From NCBI RefSeq assembly GCF_010727475.1, contig NZ_AP022567.1, positions 4,960,001 to 5,024,000 of the forward strand: 64,000 nt of DNA, in the 5' to 3' direction. Source of the stretch: Mycolicibacterium mageritense (lineage in GTDB: Bacteria > Actinomycetota > Actinomycetes > Mycobacteriales > Mycobacteriaceae). The notes under the pieces are model-generated. The model ran no database searches. It was not told the DNA's origin and worked only from the letters and a program-made list of their open reading frames with translations. The position numbers and the translations under genes were made by a program. Position 1 is the stretch's first letter; each line of letters begins with the position of its first letter. Shown piece by piece: positions 41,694 through 50,799 of this stretch.

Positions 41694-42478
41694 CCGCCAA
41701 CGCTCTACCGGTACAGTTCCGGCGCACCATCGGCTCCCGCGGCTCGTCGGCCCTGGCTATGGTGGCCGCGGTGGCCACGCTCCTGGCGGGATGGCAGGTC
41801 GCCGTTGTCGTCGGCAACCGGGTGCCGTCAGTGGCCCAGACGTTCGACCGGTTGGCGGCCGAGCAGGCCGCTGGGCAGTTGTGGCACCAACTCGCGATAA
41901 GCGCCAACCGATTCCTGCTGGGCCTGGCGCTGGCGCTGGCCGTCGGTGCGGCGCTCGGCGTGCTGATGGGCCTGTCTCGACTGGCCGACCTGGCGTTCTC
42001 CGACCTGACGATGGCCGGCCTCGCGATCCCCGCGGTGATCTGGGCGCTGCTGACCACCATGTGGTTCGGCTTCGGTTGGTTGACGCCGGTCACCACGGTG
42101 TTCCTGTCGGGCCTGCCGTTCGTGATCGTCAACATCGCCAAGGCCACCCGCGCAGTGCCTGCCGAACTCGTACTCATGGCGCGTGCTTTCGGGATATCCC
42201 GCAGGCACGTGTTGCGCCACATCGTGGCGCCTGCCGTGGCCGGCTCGGCTGTCGCGGCCGTGCGATTCGCCATCATGAGCGCCTGGAACGGCCTGTTGCT
42301 CGCCGAGTGGTTCGGTTCGACCTCGGGCGTCGGCTGGCGCTCGCGCTACTGGTACGACGCCAACCAGCTCGACGGCTTCTTCGCCTGGGTGCTGGTGTTC
42401 GTGCTGGTGCTCGTCGTCGCCGACCAACTGATTCTCGGACCCCTCGAGCGCTACGTCACGCGATGGCGCACGGCCTGA
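41690..42478 (+). CDS. ABC importer permease 2 (SsuC/TauC-like)
   Basis: 262 residues, about six helices, with its own EAA loop (ELVLMARAFGISRRHVLRHIVAPAV). ATG overlaps the first permease stop (ATGA). It is divergent from permease 1, so the transporter is likely a heterodimeric pore. Confidence 0.87.
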   Translation: MTANALPVQFRRTIGSRGSSALAMVAAVATLLAGWQVAVVVGNRVPSVAQTFDRLAAEQAAGQLWHQLAISANRFLLGLALALAVGAALGVLMGLSRLADLAFSDLTMAGLAIPAVIWALLTTMWFGFGWLTPVTTVFLSGLPFVIVNIAKATRAVPAELVLMARAFGISRRHVLRHIVAPAVAGSAVAAVRFAIMSAWNGLLLAEWFGSTSGVGWRSRYWYDANQLDGFFAWVLVFVLVLVVADQLILGPLERYVTRWRTA

Positions 42479-42512
42479 TCGCGCATCCCACCCCACGAGA
42501 GCGAGAAACACT

Positions 42513-43250
42513 ATGGCATCTATCGAAATCGACAACTTGGTCAAGGATTTCCACGACCGGCACGGCAACCGGACTCGCGTGCTCGCGGGCATCGACCTGA
42601 CCATCTCGGGCGAGACCTTCGTATCGGTCGTCGGGCCATCGGGCAGTGGCAAGACGACGCTGCTCAACATCGTGTCCGGAATCGAGACGCACACATCGGG
42701 GTCCGTACGGCTGCGTTCGGGTGAGCGCGACGCCCGCGTCGGTTACGTGTTCCAAGATCCGCGGTTGCTGCCGTGGCGAACCGTGATGGGCAACCTCGGC
42801 TTCGTCCAACGGGAACGCGACGGCTGGCAGCAGCGCGCCCAGCATTATCTCGACCTGGTGGGCCTCGGGCACGTCGGCGAACGTTTTCCCGCACAGCTTT
42901 CCGGCGGCCAACAACAGCGCATCGGCATCGCCAGGGCGTTCTCCGTCGAGCCCGATGTGCTTCTCATGGACGAGCCGTTCAGTCACCTCGACGCCATGAC
43001 TTCGCGCACGTTACGGGAGCACCTGGAACGCATCTGGCTGGAGACGCGTCGCACGGTCATGTTCGTCACACACGACGTCACCGAGGCCGTCCAGCTTTCG
43101 GACCGGATCGTGGTGCTGGCGCCCGGCGGACACATCCACGAGATCATCGACGTCGACCTGCCCCGACCGCGCCGTGCCTCTGATCCGGAGGTGGCAGTGC
43201 TGCAGGCCGAGGTGCTCGCGCGTTTCGAGGCGTTGGAGGCCGCGGCATGA
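42513..43250 (+). CDS. ABC importer ATP-binding subunit (SsuB/TauB-like)
   Basis: 245 residues. Walker A GPSGSGKTT (41-49), Q-loop FQDPRLLPWRT, signature LSGGQQQRIGIARAF, Walker B VLLMDEPFSHLD and the switch His in FVTHDVTEA. Matches the nitrate/sulfonate/taurine ATPase group. Its stop overlaps the ATG of the amidohydrolase gene, tying uptake to metabolism. Confidence 0.92.
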   Translation: MASIEIDNLVKDFHDRHGNRTRVLAGIDLTISGETFVSVVGPSGSGKTTLLNIVSGIETHTSGSVRLRSGERDARVGYVFQDPRLLPWRTVMGNLGFVQRERDGWQQRAQHYLDLVGLGHVGERFPAQLSGGQQQRIGIARAFSVEPDVLLMDEPFSHLDAMTSRTLREHLERIWLETRRTVMFVTHDVTEAVQLSDRIVVLAPGGHIHEIIDVDLPRPRRASDPEVAVLQAEVLARFEALEAAA

Positions 43251-44236
43251 GCCCGCTTCGGTCCGGCGCCATCGACATTCACGCGCACTGGCTGCCCGAG
43301 CACCTGTTCGGCCTGCCGCCGGGCTCGCCACTGCCTGCGCTCAACGGCCGCGACGGCCAACTGCACCTCGGCGACCTGCCCCTGTCCATCGAGACCGAGG
43401 CCATGACCGACCCCGCGCGGGTGCTGGCTGACACCGACAACGCCGGGCTCGGTGTGCGGGTGTTGTCCGCGCCGCCGTTTGCCTTCCCGGTCGTCGACGG
43501 CACCGGTGTCGCCGAATATGTCGGGTCGTTCAACGACGATCTCGCGAGGGTGTGCCGCGACAGCGGCGGACGGCTGCTCGGCCTCGGCTTGGTGTCACTG
43601 CACGATCCGGACGCGGCTGCCGCACAGATGGATTCGCTGGTCGCATCTGGCGTGATCCGCGGCATCGCGGTGCCGCCGCTGGTGGGCGCGACGTCGTTCG
43701 ATACCGGACCGTTGCGGCAGGTCGTCGAGATCGCGGCGGACCGCGGCCTGGCGGTGCTGGTGCACCCCATGCAGCTGCCCCGCGCCGAATGGGCGTCGTA
43801 CTACCTCGCCAACTTGATCGGCAACCCGACCGAGACCGCCACGGCGGCAGCTTCTTTGCTACTCGGCAACGTGTTCGCGGCGCTGCCGGAGCTGCGGATC
43901 TGCCTGCTGCACGGCGGCGGCTGCGCGCCCGCACTGCTGGGGCGGTGGCAGCACGGCTGGGAGCAGCGCGCGGATGTGCGCAGCGCGGCATCGCCAGCGC
44001 CGGTGCAAGGTTTCGGCCTGCTGTGGTTCGACACCCTCACTCACGACGGCCCGACCCTGCAATTGCTGCGCGCCCACGCCGATCCCGGGCACCTGATGTG
44101 CGGCAGCGACTACCCGTTCGACATGGGCGTCACCCAACCGCTGGCGCTGCCGCACGCAGAAGGCCTCACCGACGCGGCCCTCGAAGCCAACGCACGCCGG
44201 TTCCTCGGCCTCGACGAAGGAGAAACACATGCCTGA
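43247..44236 (+). CDS. Amidohydrolase of the ACMSD family
   Basis: 329-residue metal-dependent TIM barrel. HAHW near residue 12 is the HxH metal site; other ligands are in LVHPMQL, LLHGGGC (the catalytic His region) and CGSDYPFDMG near the end (Asp). This subgroup includes decarboxylases of aromatic and amino-muconate acids (ACMSD, resorcylate and isoorotate decarboxylases) and some hydrolases. In this operon a decarboxylase acting before or after the flavin monooxygenase is the best guess. ATGA overlap upstream, and it overlaps the next gene by 8 bp. Confidence 0.85.
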   Translation: MSPLRSGAIDIHAHWLPEHLFGLPPGSPLPALNGRDGQLHLGDLPLSIETEAMTDPARVLADTDNAGLGVRVLSAPPFAFPVVDGTGVAEYVGSFNDDLARVCRDSGGRLLGLGLVSLHDPDAAAAQMDSLVASGVIRGIAVPPLVGATSFDTGPLRQVVEIAADRGLAVLVHPMQLPRAEWASYYLANLIGNPTETATAAASLLLGNVFAALPELRICLLHGGGCAPALLGRWQHGWEQRADVRSAASPAPVQGFGLLWFDTLTHDGPTLQLLRAHADPGHLMCGSDYPFDMGVTQPLALPHAEGLTDAALEANARRFLGLDEGETHA

Positions 44237-45449
44237 GCACATCGACCGGGGCGCAACCCGGCACGACTGGAGCGGCCACCGGGCCCTGGTGATCGGGGGT
44301 TCGATCGGTGGCCTGACAACAGCGCTGCTGTTGCGCCGCCTGGGCTTTGACGTGTCGGTGTTCGAACGCACCCCGACCGCCCTGGAGCATCGCGGCGGCG
44401 GGATCGTGCTGCAGCCCGACACGCTGCGCTGGTTCGCCGAATGCAGCGAGCAGCATCCCGAACAGGTCAGCACGTCAACGGATTACGTCCAGTACCTCGA
44501 CGGGCGCAACGGGGTGATCCACCGCGAGGCCGCGCCCTGGAGCTACACGTCCTGGGGCACGTTCTACCGTGCCCTGCTGGCCGACTTCGGTACTGAGCAC
44601 TATCACCTCGGGGAATACGCGGCCGGTTTCGACGAGGACGCCGACGGGGTCCAGGTTCGGTTCGCGTCCGGTCGGCGCGAACGCGGCGACCTCGTGGTGT
44701 TCGCCGACGGCATCAGTTCACCGAGCCGGCGGCGGATCTCACCGAAGACCGAGCTGACCTACGCGGGCTACGTCGGGTGGCGCGGTACCGTGCCCGAGAG
44801 CGAGGTGTCGAGGGAAACTTTTGAGCTGCTGTATGATTCGATCACCTACAGCGTCGCGCCGCACACCCACATCATCGTCTACCCGATCCCGTCGCCCGAC
44901 GGCGGGCTCGCGGTCGGCGAGCGGCTGCTCAACTACGTCTGGTACCGCAATGTGGCAGAAGGACACGAGCTCGACGAACTGATGACCGACACGCGGGGTT
45001 TCGCCACCAAGGTGTCGTTGCATCCCGGGCAGGTACAGGATCGTTTTGTCGACGAGATGCGCACTGCGGCAGCTGAATTGCTGGCCCCGGCAGCGGCTGA
45101 GGTGGTGCTGCGCACCGAACAGCCCTACCTGCAGGCGGTCTACGACGCGGGTGCCCACCGCATGGCGCTGGGCCGGGTGGCGCTGATCGGCGACGCCGCG
45201 AGCGCGGCACGCCCGCATGCCGCGGCGGGCACCGCAAAGGCAGCCGCAAACGCATGGGCGCTGTTCGACGCGCTGGCCGATTCCGGTGATATCGCGGAGG
45301 CCCTCGCGAAATGGGAGCCCGGACAGCTGGAGCTCGGGCAGCGCCTGCTCGAGCGCGTCCAGGCCATGGGCACCCGCTCGCAGGTCGACTGCACATGGAC
45401 GCCGGGCGATCCCGCGCTGAGGTTCGGTCTGTACGGGCCGGGCAGATAA
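44229..45449 (+). CDS. FAD-dependent aromatic monooxygenase (dihydroxypyridine monooxygenase-like)
   Basis: 406 residues. The FAD loop is VIGGSIGGLTTAL near residue 20, GGGIVLQPDTLRWF follows, the NAD(P)H/DG motif is LVVFADGISSPSRR, and ALIGDAASAARPHAAAG is the GD motif binding ribityl/pyrophosphate. The GGSIGGL and G-GIVLQP features place it close to 2,6-dihydroxypyridine 3-monooxygenase and related hydroxylases of N-heterocycles rather than classical p-hydroxybenzoate hydroxylase (which has GAGPAGL). It probably hydroxylates the imported compound or its decarboxylation product. Confidence 0.87.
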   Translation: MPEHIDRGATRHDWSGHRALVIGGSIGGLTTALLLRRLGFDVSVFERTPTALEHRGGGIVLQPDTLRWFAECSEQHPEQVSTSTDYVQYLDGRNGVIHREAAPWSYTSWGTFYRALLADFGTEHYHLGEYAAGFDEDADGVQVRFASGRRERGDLVVFADGISSPSRRRISPKTELTYAGYVGWRGTVPESEVSRETFELLYDSITYSVAPHTHIIVYPIPSPDGGLAVGERLLNYVWYRNVAEGHELDELMTDTRGFATKVSLHPGQVQDRFVDEMRTAAAELLAPAAAEVVLRTEQPYLQAVYDAGAHRMALGRVALIGDAASAARPHAAAGTAKAAANAWALFDALADSGDIAEALAKWEPGQLELGQRLLERVQAMGTRSQVDCTWTPGDPALRFGLYGPGR

Positions 45450-45465
45450 CCAACGAGAGGATGAA

Positions 45466-45903
45466 ATGATGACCAGCACACGCGAATACCTCACCGATGC
45501 ACCGTTGGCGGGCACGCTCGTCGGCACCGATTTCGAGGGGTGGACGCCCGCCCTGCGCGCCGAGTTCGAGGAGCACGCGCACGACGGTCACGTGGGATCC
45601 CGGCTGCTCAGCGCCGGTGAGCGGGTCCGGGTCTGGGAGATCCGGCTGGCGCCGGGGGAGCGGTTTCACGCACACCGGCATGTGCTCGACTACTTCTGGA
45701 CCGCCGTGACCGCGGGCAGCAGCCGCCAGCACACCGCCGACGGCACCACCCGCGAGGTGTCCTACAAGGCTGGTGAAACGCGGCACTTCACCTTCGCCGA
45801 GGGCGAGTTCCTACTGCACGACATCGAGAACGTCGGGGCGGCCGAGCTGATTTTCACCACGGTCGAACACCTCGACTCGGCCAACGCGCCGCTGCCGCTA
45901 TAG
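45466..45903 (+). CDS. Small cupin-domain protein
   Basis: 145 residues, one cupin barrel. Metal ligands are likely in RFHAHRHVLDYFWT (motif 1, with His rather than the standard Glu) and in the GEFLLHDIENVG region (motif 2). It could be a ring-cleaving or isomerising enzyme, or a non-catalytic helper. It is the last gene of the operon, preceded by GAGAGG; the ATG at 45469 is equally possible. Its stop codon directly abuts that of the converging ABC1 kinase gene, with no terminator between. Confidence 0.82.
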   Translation: MMTSTREYLTDAPLAGTLVGTDFEGWTPALRAEFEEHAHDGHVGSRLLSAGERVRVWEIRLAPGERFHAHRHVLDYFWTAVTAGSSRQHTADGTTREVSYKAGETRHFTFAEGEFLLHDIENVGAAELIFTTVEHLDSANAPLPL

Positions 45904-47223
45904 CTAGGCGGCTTCCTCGGCGAAGCCGGGAACCAGTTCTGTGGCAATGGTTTTGACCGGCACGTGGGCGTCCAGCTGACAGCAGATGGCGATGGTCGAG
46001 GCGATCACGCGCAGCGGGATGGCGAGGTTGCGGGGCAGATCGAGCTGGCGGGCAGTCCTGATCTGGGCCACCGAGTTGTCCATCTGTCCCGCGGCCATCC
46101 GCTGGATCCAACGCCGCGTGTAGTGGAAGACATCCACCTCGATGGGCTCGACGTACTGGCGCAGCATGTCGTCGATCTCCTGCACCGAAACCTGTTGGCC
46201 CTTCTGGATGAAACCGGCGTTCTCCATCGCGGGCAACAGCTCGTCGTAGTTCTTGTCACGCGCCAGCCGGATCGTGTTGCCGAGCGACGGCGGAAACCCA
46301 CCGGGCAGCGGGGCGACCGCGCCGAAGTCGATCACGCCCATCCGGCCGTCGGGCAGCAGCATGAAGTTCCCGGGGTGGGCGTCGCCGTGCATCATCTCCA
46401 GCCGCGCGGGCGCGCCGAAGGTCAGTTCGGTCAGCCGGGTGCCCATCAGGTCGCGCTGTTCGGGCGTCCCCTCGCGGATGATGACCGACATCGGGATGCC
46501 GTCCATCCATTCGGCGATCACGACTTTGGGCGCGCTGGCGATCACGGCGGGCACCGCGAAATGCGGGTCGTCACGGTAGGCCTTGGCGAACGCGCGCTGA
46601 TTGTCGGCTTCGAGCCGGTAGTCCAGCTCCATCTCGGTGCGCTCGATCAGCTCGTCGACCACGCCCTGGATGTCCGCGCCCGGCGCGAGCTGCTTGAACA
46701 CGCCGACCAGGCGCTGGATGGTCTTGAGGTCGGCGCGCAACGCCTCGTCGGCGCCCGGGTACTGGATCTTCACGGCGACCTCACGGCCGTCGGACCAGAC
46801 CGCCTTGTGCACCTGACCGATGCTGGCCGACGCCACCGGGGTGTCGTCGAACGACGCGAAGCGTTCGCGCCACTTGGTGCCGAGCTGGGCGTCGAGAACG
46901 CGGTGCACCTTCGCCGCGGGCAGAGGCGGAGCGTCCTTCTGCAGCTTGGTCAGCGCCTCCCGATAGGGTTTGCCGTACTGCTCGGGGATGGCGGCCTCCA
47001 TCACCGACAGGGCCTGGCCGACTTTCATCGCGCCGCCCTTGAGCTCACCGAGCACGGTGAACAATTGCTGCGCTGCCTTGTCCATCAGCTCAGCGGTGAC
47101 CTCGTCCTTGGATTTGCCGGTCAGCCGTTTGCCGAAGCCCAACGCAGCCCGGCCCGCCATGCCGACGGGCAGGCTCGCCAGCTTCGCGTTACGGGCAACG
47201 CTCCCGCGTTTGATGTCAGCCAC
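45904..47223 (-). CDS. ABC1/ADCK-family atypical kinase (Rv3197-like)
   Basis: 439 residues. UbiB/COQ8 fold: KxGQ motif (GGAMKVGQALSVM), Ala-rich loop ASASIGQVHKA in place of the glycine loop, VAVKIQYPG with the ATP Lys, MMHGDAHPGNFML (catalytic loop) and VIDFGAV (DFG). Such proteins act in isoprenoid quinone synthesis in other organisms; in mycobacteria, which make menaquinone, the target is open, and this gene sits near whiB7 in M. tuberculosis. The GTG at 47223 fits the conserved start (ADIKRGSVARNAKLASLP); an ATG at 47274 is also in frame. Confidence 0.88.
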   Translation of the reverse strand: MADIKRGSVARNAKLASLPVGMAGRAALGFGKRLTGKSKDEVTAELMDKAAQQLFTVLGELKGGAMKVGQALSVMEAAIPEQYGKPYREALTKLQKDAPPLPAAKVHRVLDAQLGTKWRERFASFDDTPVASASIGQVHKAVWSDGREVAVKIQYPGADEALRADLKTIQRLVGVFKQLAPGADIQGVVDELIERTEMELDYRLEADNQRAFAKAYRDDPHFAVPAVIASAPKVVIAEWMDGIPMSVIIREGTPEQRDLMGTRLTELTFGAPARLEMMHGDAHPGNFMLLPDGRMGVIDFGAVAPLPGGFPPSLGNTIRLARDKNYDELLPAMENAGFIQKGQQVSVQEIDDMLRQYVEPIEVDVFHYTRRWIQRMAAGQMDNSVAQIRTARQLDLPRNLAIPLRVIASTIAICCQLDAHVPVKTIATELVPGFAEEAA

Positions 47224-47280
47224 CAGACCATCATCCACGACGCCGCTGAACGCTCCACATTTAACTGGCAACATTCGTTT

Positions 47281-48129
47281 TCAGCACGAGCAGGCGGGGT
47301 GACGGGTCCACCGGCGGGCACTGATCGAGTAGCCGTCGGCATCGAGCTCGAGCGTGGTGTCCAGGGTGGGCGGCGGCGCGGGCGCACCGCGCGGGTCGCC
47401 GCTGTGGCCGACCGCGCGAATCACCAGGTCAACCTGACTCAGCGCGAGGGCCGCGGTGGCCAGGATGGTCGAGCGCGGGGCACTGCCGACCGTTCCCCTC
47501 AGCTGCGCGGCCACGGCAGGCCAGGCCTCGTCGCGGTCGCTGCGATGTAGGTCGGCGCACTGCAGGCAGCTGGTCACCCCCGGGATCACGAGAGGGCCGA
47601 CCAGGCCGATGCCGTCGCGGACCCGCACCGGCAGGTGCGCGACGCCGACCCGGTGCAGTTCGCGCACCACGCGAGGTTCGGTCACGAGGTAGTCGGCAAG
47701 CACCACGAGGTCGGTGCGGACCGGCAGCGCCGCGGCGTACGGTTTCGCGGCCCGGCGTACCCGCGCGCCCGAGCACTTCAGCGCGTTCTCCAACAGTTCG
47801 GACAGCGGGCCGGTGCCGTGCACCCGGATCGATGCGGACCTTGCCGCGCGGCCCGTCGCGATGTCGAGCAGGCTCGCGTCGGTCAGCGCGGCCAACAGCA
47901 GGTCGACGGCGCCGTCGTCCTCGGGCAGGCCGAATCGGGTTGCCGCGGTGGACAATTCGTCACGCGTTGCGCCGTTCTGCAGGATCCGCAACAGACCGCC
48001 GAGCTGGGCCTGCGTCATCCCGTCCGGCGGCGTGACCAGCACGGCACGTCGCGGATCCCAACCGACCTGCACCGCTCCGTCCGGTCGCAGCAGCACCGGT
48101 CGCCCGGCCGTGAGCACGTACCGCGTCAT
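47281..48129 (-). CDS. TOMM cyclodehydratase-like (E1-like) protein, orphan (Rv3196-like)
   Basis: 282 residues. The pattern VRDGIGLVGPLVIPGVTSCLQCADLHRSDRDEAWPAVAAQL and the C-terminal HPACSC are typical of the E1-like/ThiF-type partner of YcaO cyclodehydratases (thiazole/oxazole-modified microcin systems), with two Cys pairs placed to bind zinc. The N-terminal third (QAQLGGLLRILQNGATRDEL) resembles a peptide-clasp/winged-helix region. No YcaO gene, precursor peptide or dehydrogenase is within the window, so it may act with a distant partner or have another role. Follows DUF2342 on the same strand after 58 bp. Confidence 0.75.
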   Translation of the reverse strand: MTRYVLTAGRPVLLRPDGAVQVGWDPRRAVLVTPPDGMTQAQLGGLLRILQNGATRDELSTAATRFGLPEDDGAVDLLLAALTDASLLDIATGRAARSASIRVHGTGPLSELLENALKCSGARVRRAAKPYAAALPVRTDLVVLADYLVTEPRVVRELHRVGVAHLPVRVRDGIGLVGPLVIPGVTSCLQCADLHRSDRDEAWPAVAAQLRGTVGSAPRSTILATAALALSQVDLVIRAVGHSGDPRGAPAPPPTLDTTLELDADGYSISARRWTRHPACSC

Positions 48130-48187
48130 GGAAGAACTCTGCCACGGTCGGCGGGAGCCCCGCTTCAGTTATCCACAGGGGTGACGA

Positions 48188-49576
48188 TTACTTCTCTTCG
48201 TCGCCCTTGTCCTCGCGCTGTTCCTTCTCCAGGTCGGCGATGGCCTGCTCGAAGGCGGTGTCGATGTCGCTGGTGTCGCCACCGATCATCCGGTCGATGA
48301 AGGCGGCCGGCTCGTCGAGATCGCTCGCGCTGGGCAGCAGGTCCGGGTGCTGCCACACACCGTCGCGGGCATCCTGCCCGACGGCGTCGGTCAGCCGCTC
48401 CCACAGCACGGCGGCTTCCCGCATCTTGCGGGGCCGCAGTTCCAGGCCGACGAGGGTCGCGAAGGTCTGCTCGGCGGGTCCGCCCGTCGCGCGGCGGCGG
48501 CGCAGCATCTCGGCCAGTGCCGACGTGCCGGGGATGCGGTCACCCAACGCCGCGGTGACCACGGTCTGCACCCAGCCTTCGATGAGCGCGAGCAGGGTTT
48601 CCAGCCGTTCGAGTGCGGCCTCCTGCTCCGGAGTGGCCTTCGGTTCGAAAATGCCCTGGTTGAGCAGCTGTTCCATCTCCGATGGATCGCCGAGCGACGC
48701 CGGGTTGAACCCCCGCGCGAAGTCCTCGATGCCGGACATGTCGACCTTCATGCCCTTGGCGAACGCCTCGACCGCGCCCAAGAGCTGGCTCGACAGCCAT
48801 GGCACGTGGCTGAAGAGCCGGTGATGCGCGGCTTCGCGCGCGGCCAGGAAGGTCAAGATCTCGCTGCGCGGCCGCTCCAGGCCTTCGGTCAACGTCTCGA
48901 TGGCCTCGGGCATGAGCGCCGCCACACCCTTGGGCCCCAGCGGCAGGCCGATGTCGGTGGAGGTCAGAACCTCCCGCGACAACTTGCCGAGCGCCTGGCC
49001 CAGCTGCGAACCGAAGGCCATGCCGCCCATCTGCGACATCATCGCCAGCAGCGGGCCCGCCATGCTCTTGGCCTCCTCGGGCAGCGCCGAGGCCCATACC
49101 GTGGAGATCTGCTCGGCCACCGGATCGCACAACCGCTTCCACGTGTCGAGGGTGTTGTCGAGCCAGTCACTGGGCGTCCACGCCACGGTCTTGGTCGTGC
49201 CCGCGGGCAGCGGCGTCACGCCGTCGAGCCAGGTCTCGGCGAGCCGGACGGCGTCGGCGACGGCTCCGGTCGTCTTCTCCGGGACCGGCGCAACGAATCC
49301 GATCGAACTGGACGCCAGTTGGCGCGCCAGGTCGTAGTTGACCGGGCCGGATTGCTTGCCGCCCGCCATCGCACTGCCTGCGCCGCTGAACATCTCACCC
49401 AGCCTGGTGAAGATCTGCCCGAGATCGCCCATGTCGAAGTTGCCGCCGCCCGCGCCGAAGCCGAACGGGTCCGACCCCGGGCCGGAGCCGGACGAGCCGG
49501 ACGAATCGGGATCCTTTTTGGGCTTGTCGCGGTCGGGGTCGTCCCCGGCGGAGAAGCCGAAGGGCAGGTCAGCCAT
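48188..49576 (-). CDS. DUF2342/zincin-like hydrolase family protein (Rv3195-like)
   Basis: 462 residues from the ATG at 49576 (MADLPFGFS). The N-terminal 60 residues are low-complexity (Gly, Ser, Asp and Pro), and an Asp/Glu-rich tail ends the protein. The central helical domain includes FLAAREAAHHRLFSHVPWL, a His-rich segment placed where HEXXH lies in related zinc proteases but lacking the full motif. The family is actinobacterial and often annotated as a putative metalloprotease or hydrolase. The actual activity is doubtful. Divergent from the Lon-like protease gene with 91 bp between starts. Confidence 0.78.
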   Translation of the reverse strand: MADLPFGFSAGDDPDRDKPKKDPDSSGSSGSGPGSDPFGFGAGGGNFDMGDLGQIFTRLGEMFSGAGSAMAGGKQSGPVNYDLARQLASSSIGFVAPVPEKTTGAVADAVRLAETWLDGVTPLPAGTTKTVAWTPSDWLDNTLDTWKRLCDPVAEQISTVWASALPEEAKSMAGPLLAMMSQMGGMAFGSQLGQALGKLSREVLTSTDIGLPLGPKGVAALMPEAIETLTEGLERPRSEILTFLAAREAAHHRLFSHVPWLSSQLLGAVEAFAKGMKVDMSGIEDFARGFNPASLGDPSEMEQLLNQGIFEPKATPEQEAALERLETLLALIEGWVQTVVTAALGDRIPGTSALAEMLRRRRATGGPAEQTFATLVGLELRPRKMREAAVLWERLTDAVGQDARDGVWQHPDLLPSASDLDEPAAFIDRMIGGDTSDIDTAFEQAIADLEKEQREDKGDEEK

Positions 49577-49654
49577 GCCCCCAACGGTACTCATCACGGG
49601 GTGGCCGTGTGGCCACGCGGGTCACGCTGTAAGTGAACTCCCGAGTGCAGGCTT

Positions 49655-49667
49655 TACTGTGGGCGGC
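49655..49667 (+). promoter_or_regulatory. Leaderless promoter of the Lon-like protease gene
   Basis: TACTGT (49655-49660) followed by exactly 7 nt and the GTG at 49668 is the standard spacing for a leaderless mycobacterial transcript. It decides the start codon, since no ribosome site is present. Confidence 0.6.
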
Positions 49668-50702
49668 GTGAACAGGCGGATTTTGACGCTGCTGGTCGCG
49701 CTGGTGCCGATTCTGGCGTTCGGCGTGCTGCTCTCGGTGGTGAAGGTGCCCTTCGTGTCGTTGGGCCCGGGTCCGACCTTCAACACGCTCGGCGAGGTCG
49801 AGGGCAAACAGGTCGTGGATATAAAGACCGACGGCGGGGCCTCCATAGTCCACCCGACGTCGGGGCACCTCAACATGACGACGGTGTCGCAGCGCGACGG
49901 CCTCACGCTCGGCCAGGCGCTCACGCTGTGGATGTCGGGTCGCGAGCAGCTGGTGCCGCGTGACCTGGTGTACCCGCCCGACAAGTCGAAGGATGAGGTC
50001 GACGAGGCCAACAACACCGACTTCAAGAACTCCGAGGACAACGCCGAGTACGCGGCCCTGTCCTATCTGAAGTACCCGATGGCGGTCACGGTGCAGAGCG
50101 TCAACGATCCTGGGCCGTCGGCAGGCAAGCTGCAGGACGGCGACGCCATCGACGGCGTGAACGGCAAGCCCGTGGCCAACCTCGACGAATTCCAGACGAT
50201 CCTCAAGACCACCAAGCCCGGCGACGACATCGTCATCGACTTCCGCCGCAAGAATGCGCCGGCCGGCACCGCCACCATCACTCTGGGGGACAGCCCGGAC
50301 CGCGACTACGGCGTGCTGGGCGTCGGCGTGCTCGACGCGCCGTGGGCGCCGTTCGACATCGATTTCAACCTTGCCAACATCGGTGGCCCGTCGGCGGGAC
50401 TCATGTTCAGCCTCGCCGTGGTCGACAAGCTGACCACGGGCGATCTCAACGACGGCAAGTTCATCGCGGGCACCGGGACCATCACCGGTGACGGCAAGGT
50501 CGGCTCGATCGGCGGGATCACGCACAAGATCCTGGCCGCTCACGAAGCCGGCGCGACGGTGTTCCTGGTACCGGCTGATAACTGCACCGAGGCCCGCTCG
50601 GCGCCGCAGGACGGGCTGCAGCTGGTGCGGGTGGAAACCCTGACGCAGACGGTCGACGCGCTGCACACACTTTCCGCTGGTGGCGAACCTCCGCACTGCT
50701 GA
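49668..50702 (+). CDS. Membrane-anchored PDZ/Lon-like serine protease (Rv3194c-like)
   Basis: 344 residues. One N-terminal membrane helix (about 3-25, ILTLLVALVPILAFGVLL) anchors an outer domain. A PDZ domain (about 130-210, VQSVNDPGPSAGKLQDGDAIDGVNG) precedes a Lon-type proteolytic domain with the Ser-Lys dyad Ser242 (NIGGPSAGL) and Lys287 (GGITHKILAA). It has no ATPase part, so it degrades or processes without unfolding power. Start GTG at 49668 is supported by the leaderless promoter. The UPF0182 gene follows in the same direction 97 bp later. Confidence 0.9.
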   Translation: MNRRILTLLVALVPILAFGVLLSVVKVPFVSLGPGPTFNTLGEVEGKQVVDIKTDGGASIVHPTSGHLNMTTVSQRDGLTLGQALTLWMSGREQLVPRDLVYPPDKSKDEVDEANNTDFKNSEDNAEYAALSYLKYPMAVTVQSVNDPGPSAGKLQDGDAIDGVNGKPVANLDEFQTILKTTKPGDDIVIDFRRKNAPAGTATITLGDSPDRDYGVLGVGVLDAPWAPFDIDFNLANIGGPSAGLMFSLAVVDKLTTGDLNDGKFIAGTGTITGDGKVGSIGGITHKILAAHEAGATVFLVPADNCTEARSAPQDGLQLVRVETLTQTVDALHTLSAGGEPPHC

Positions 50703-50799
50703 GGCGCCCGCCGCGGTGCCGGATGGCTAGAGTTGGGGGAAATCAAGGCAGGCCGAGCCCCGGCAGGCCGATTCTGAGCACCCAGACTGGAGTGGACGA

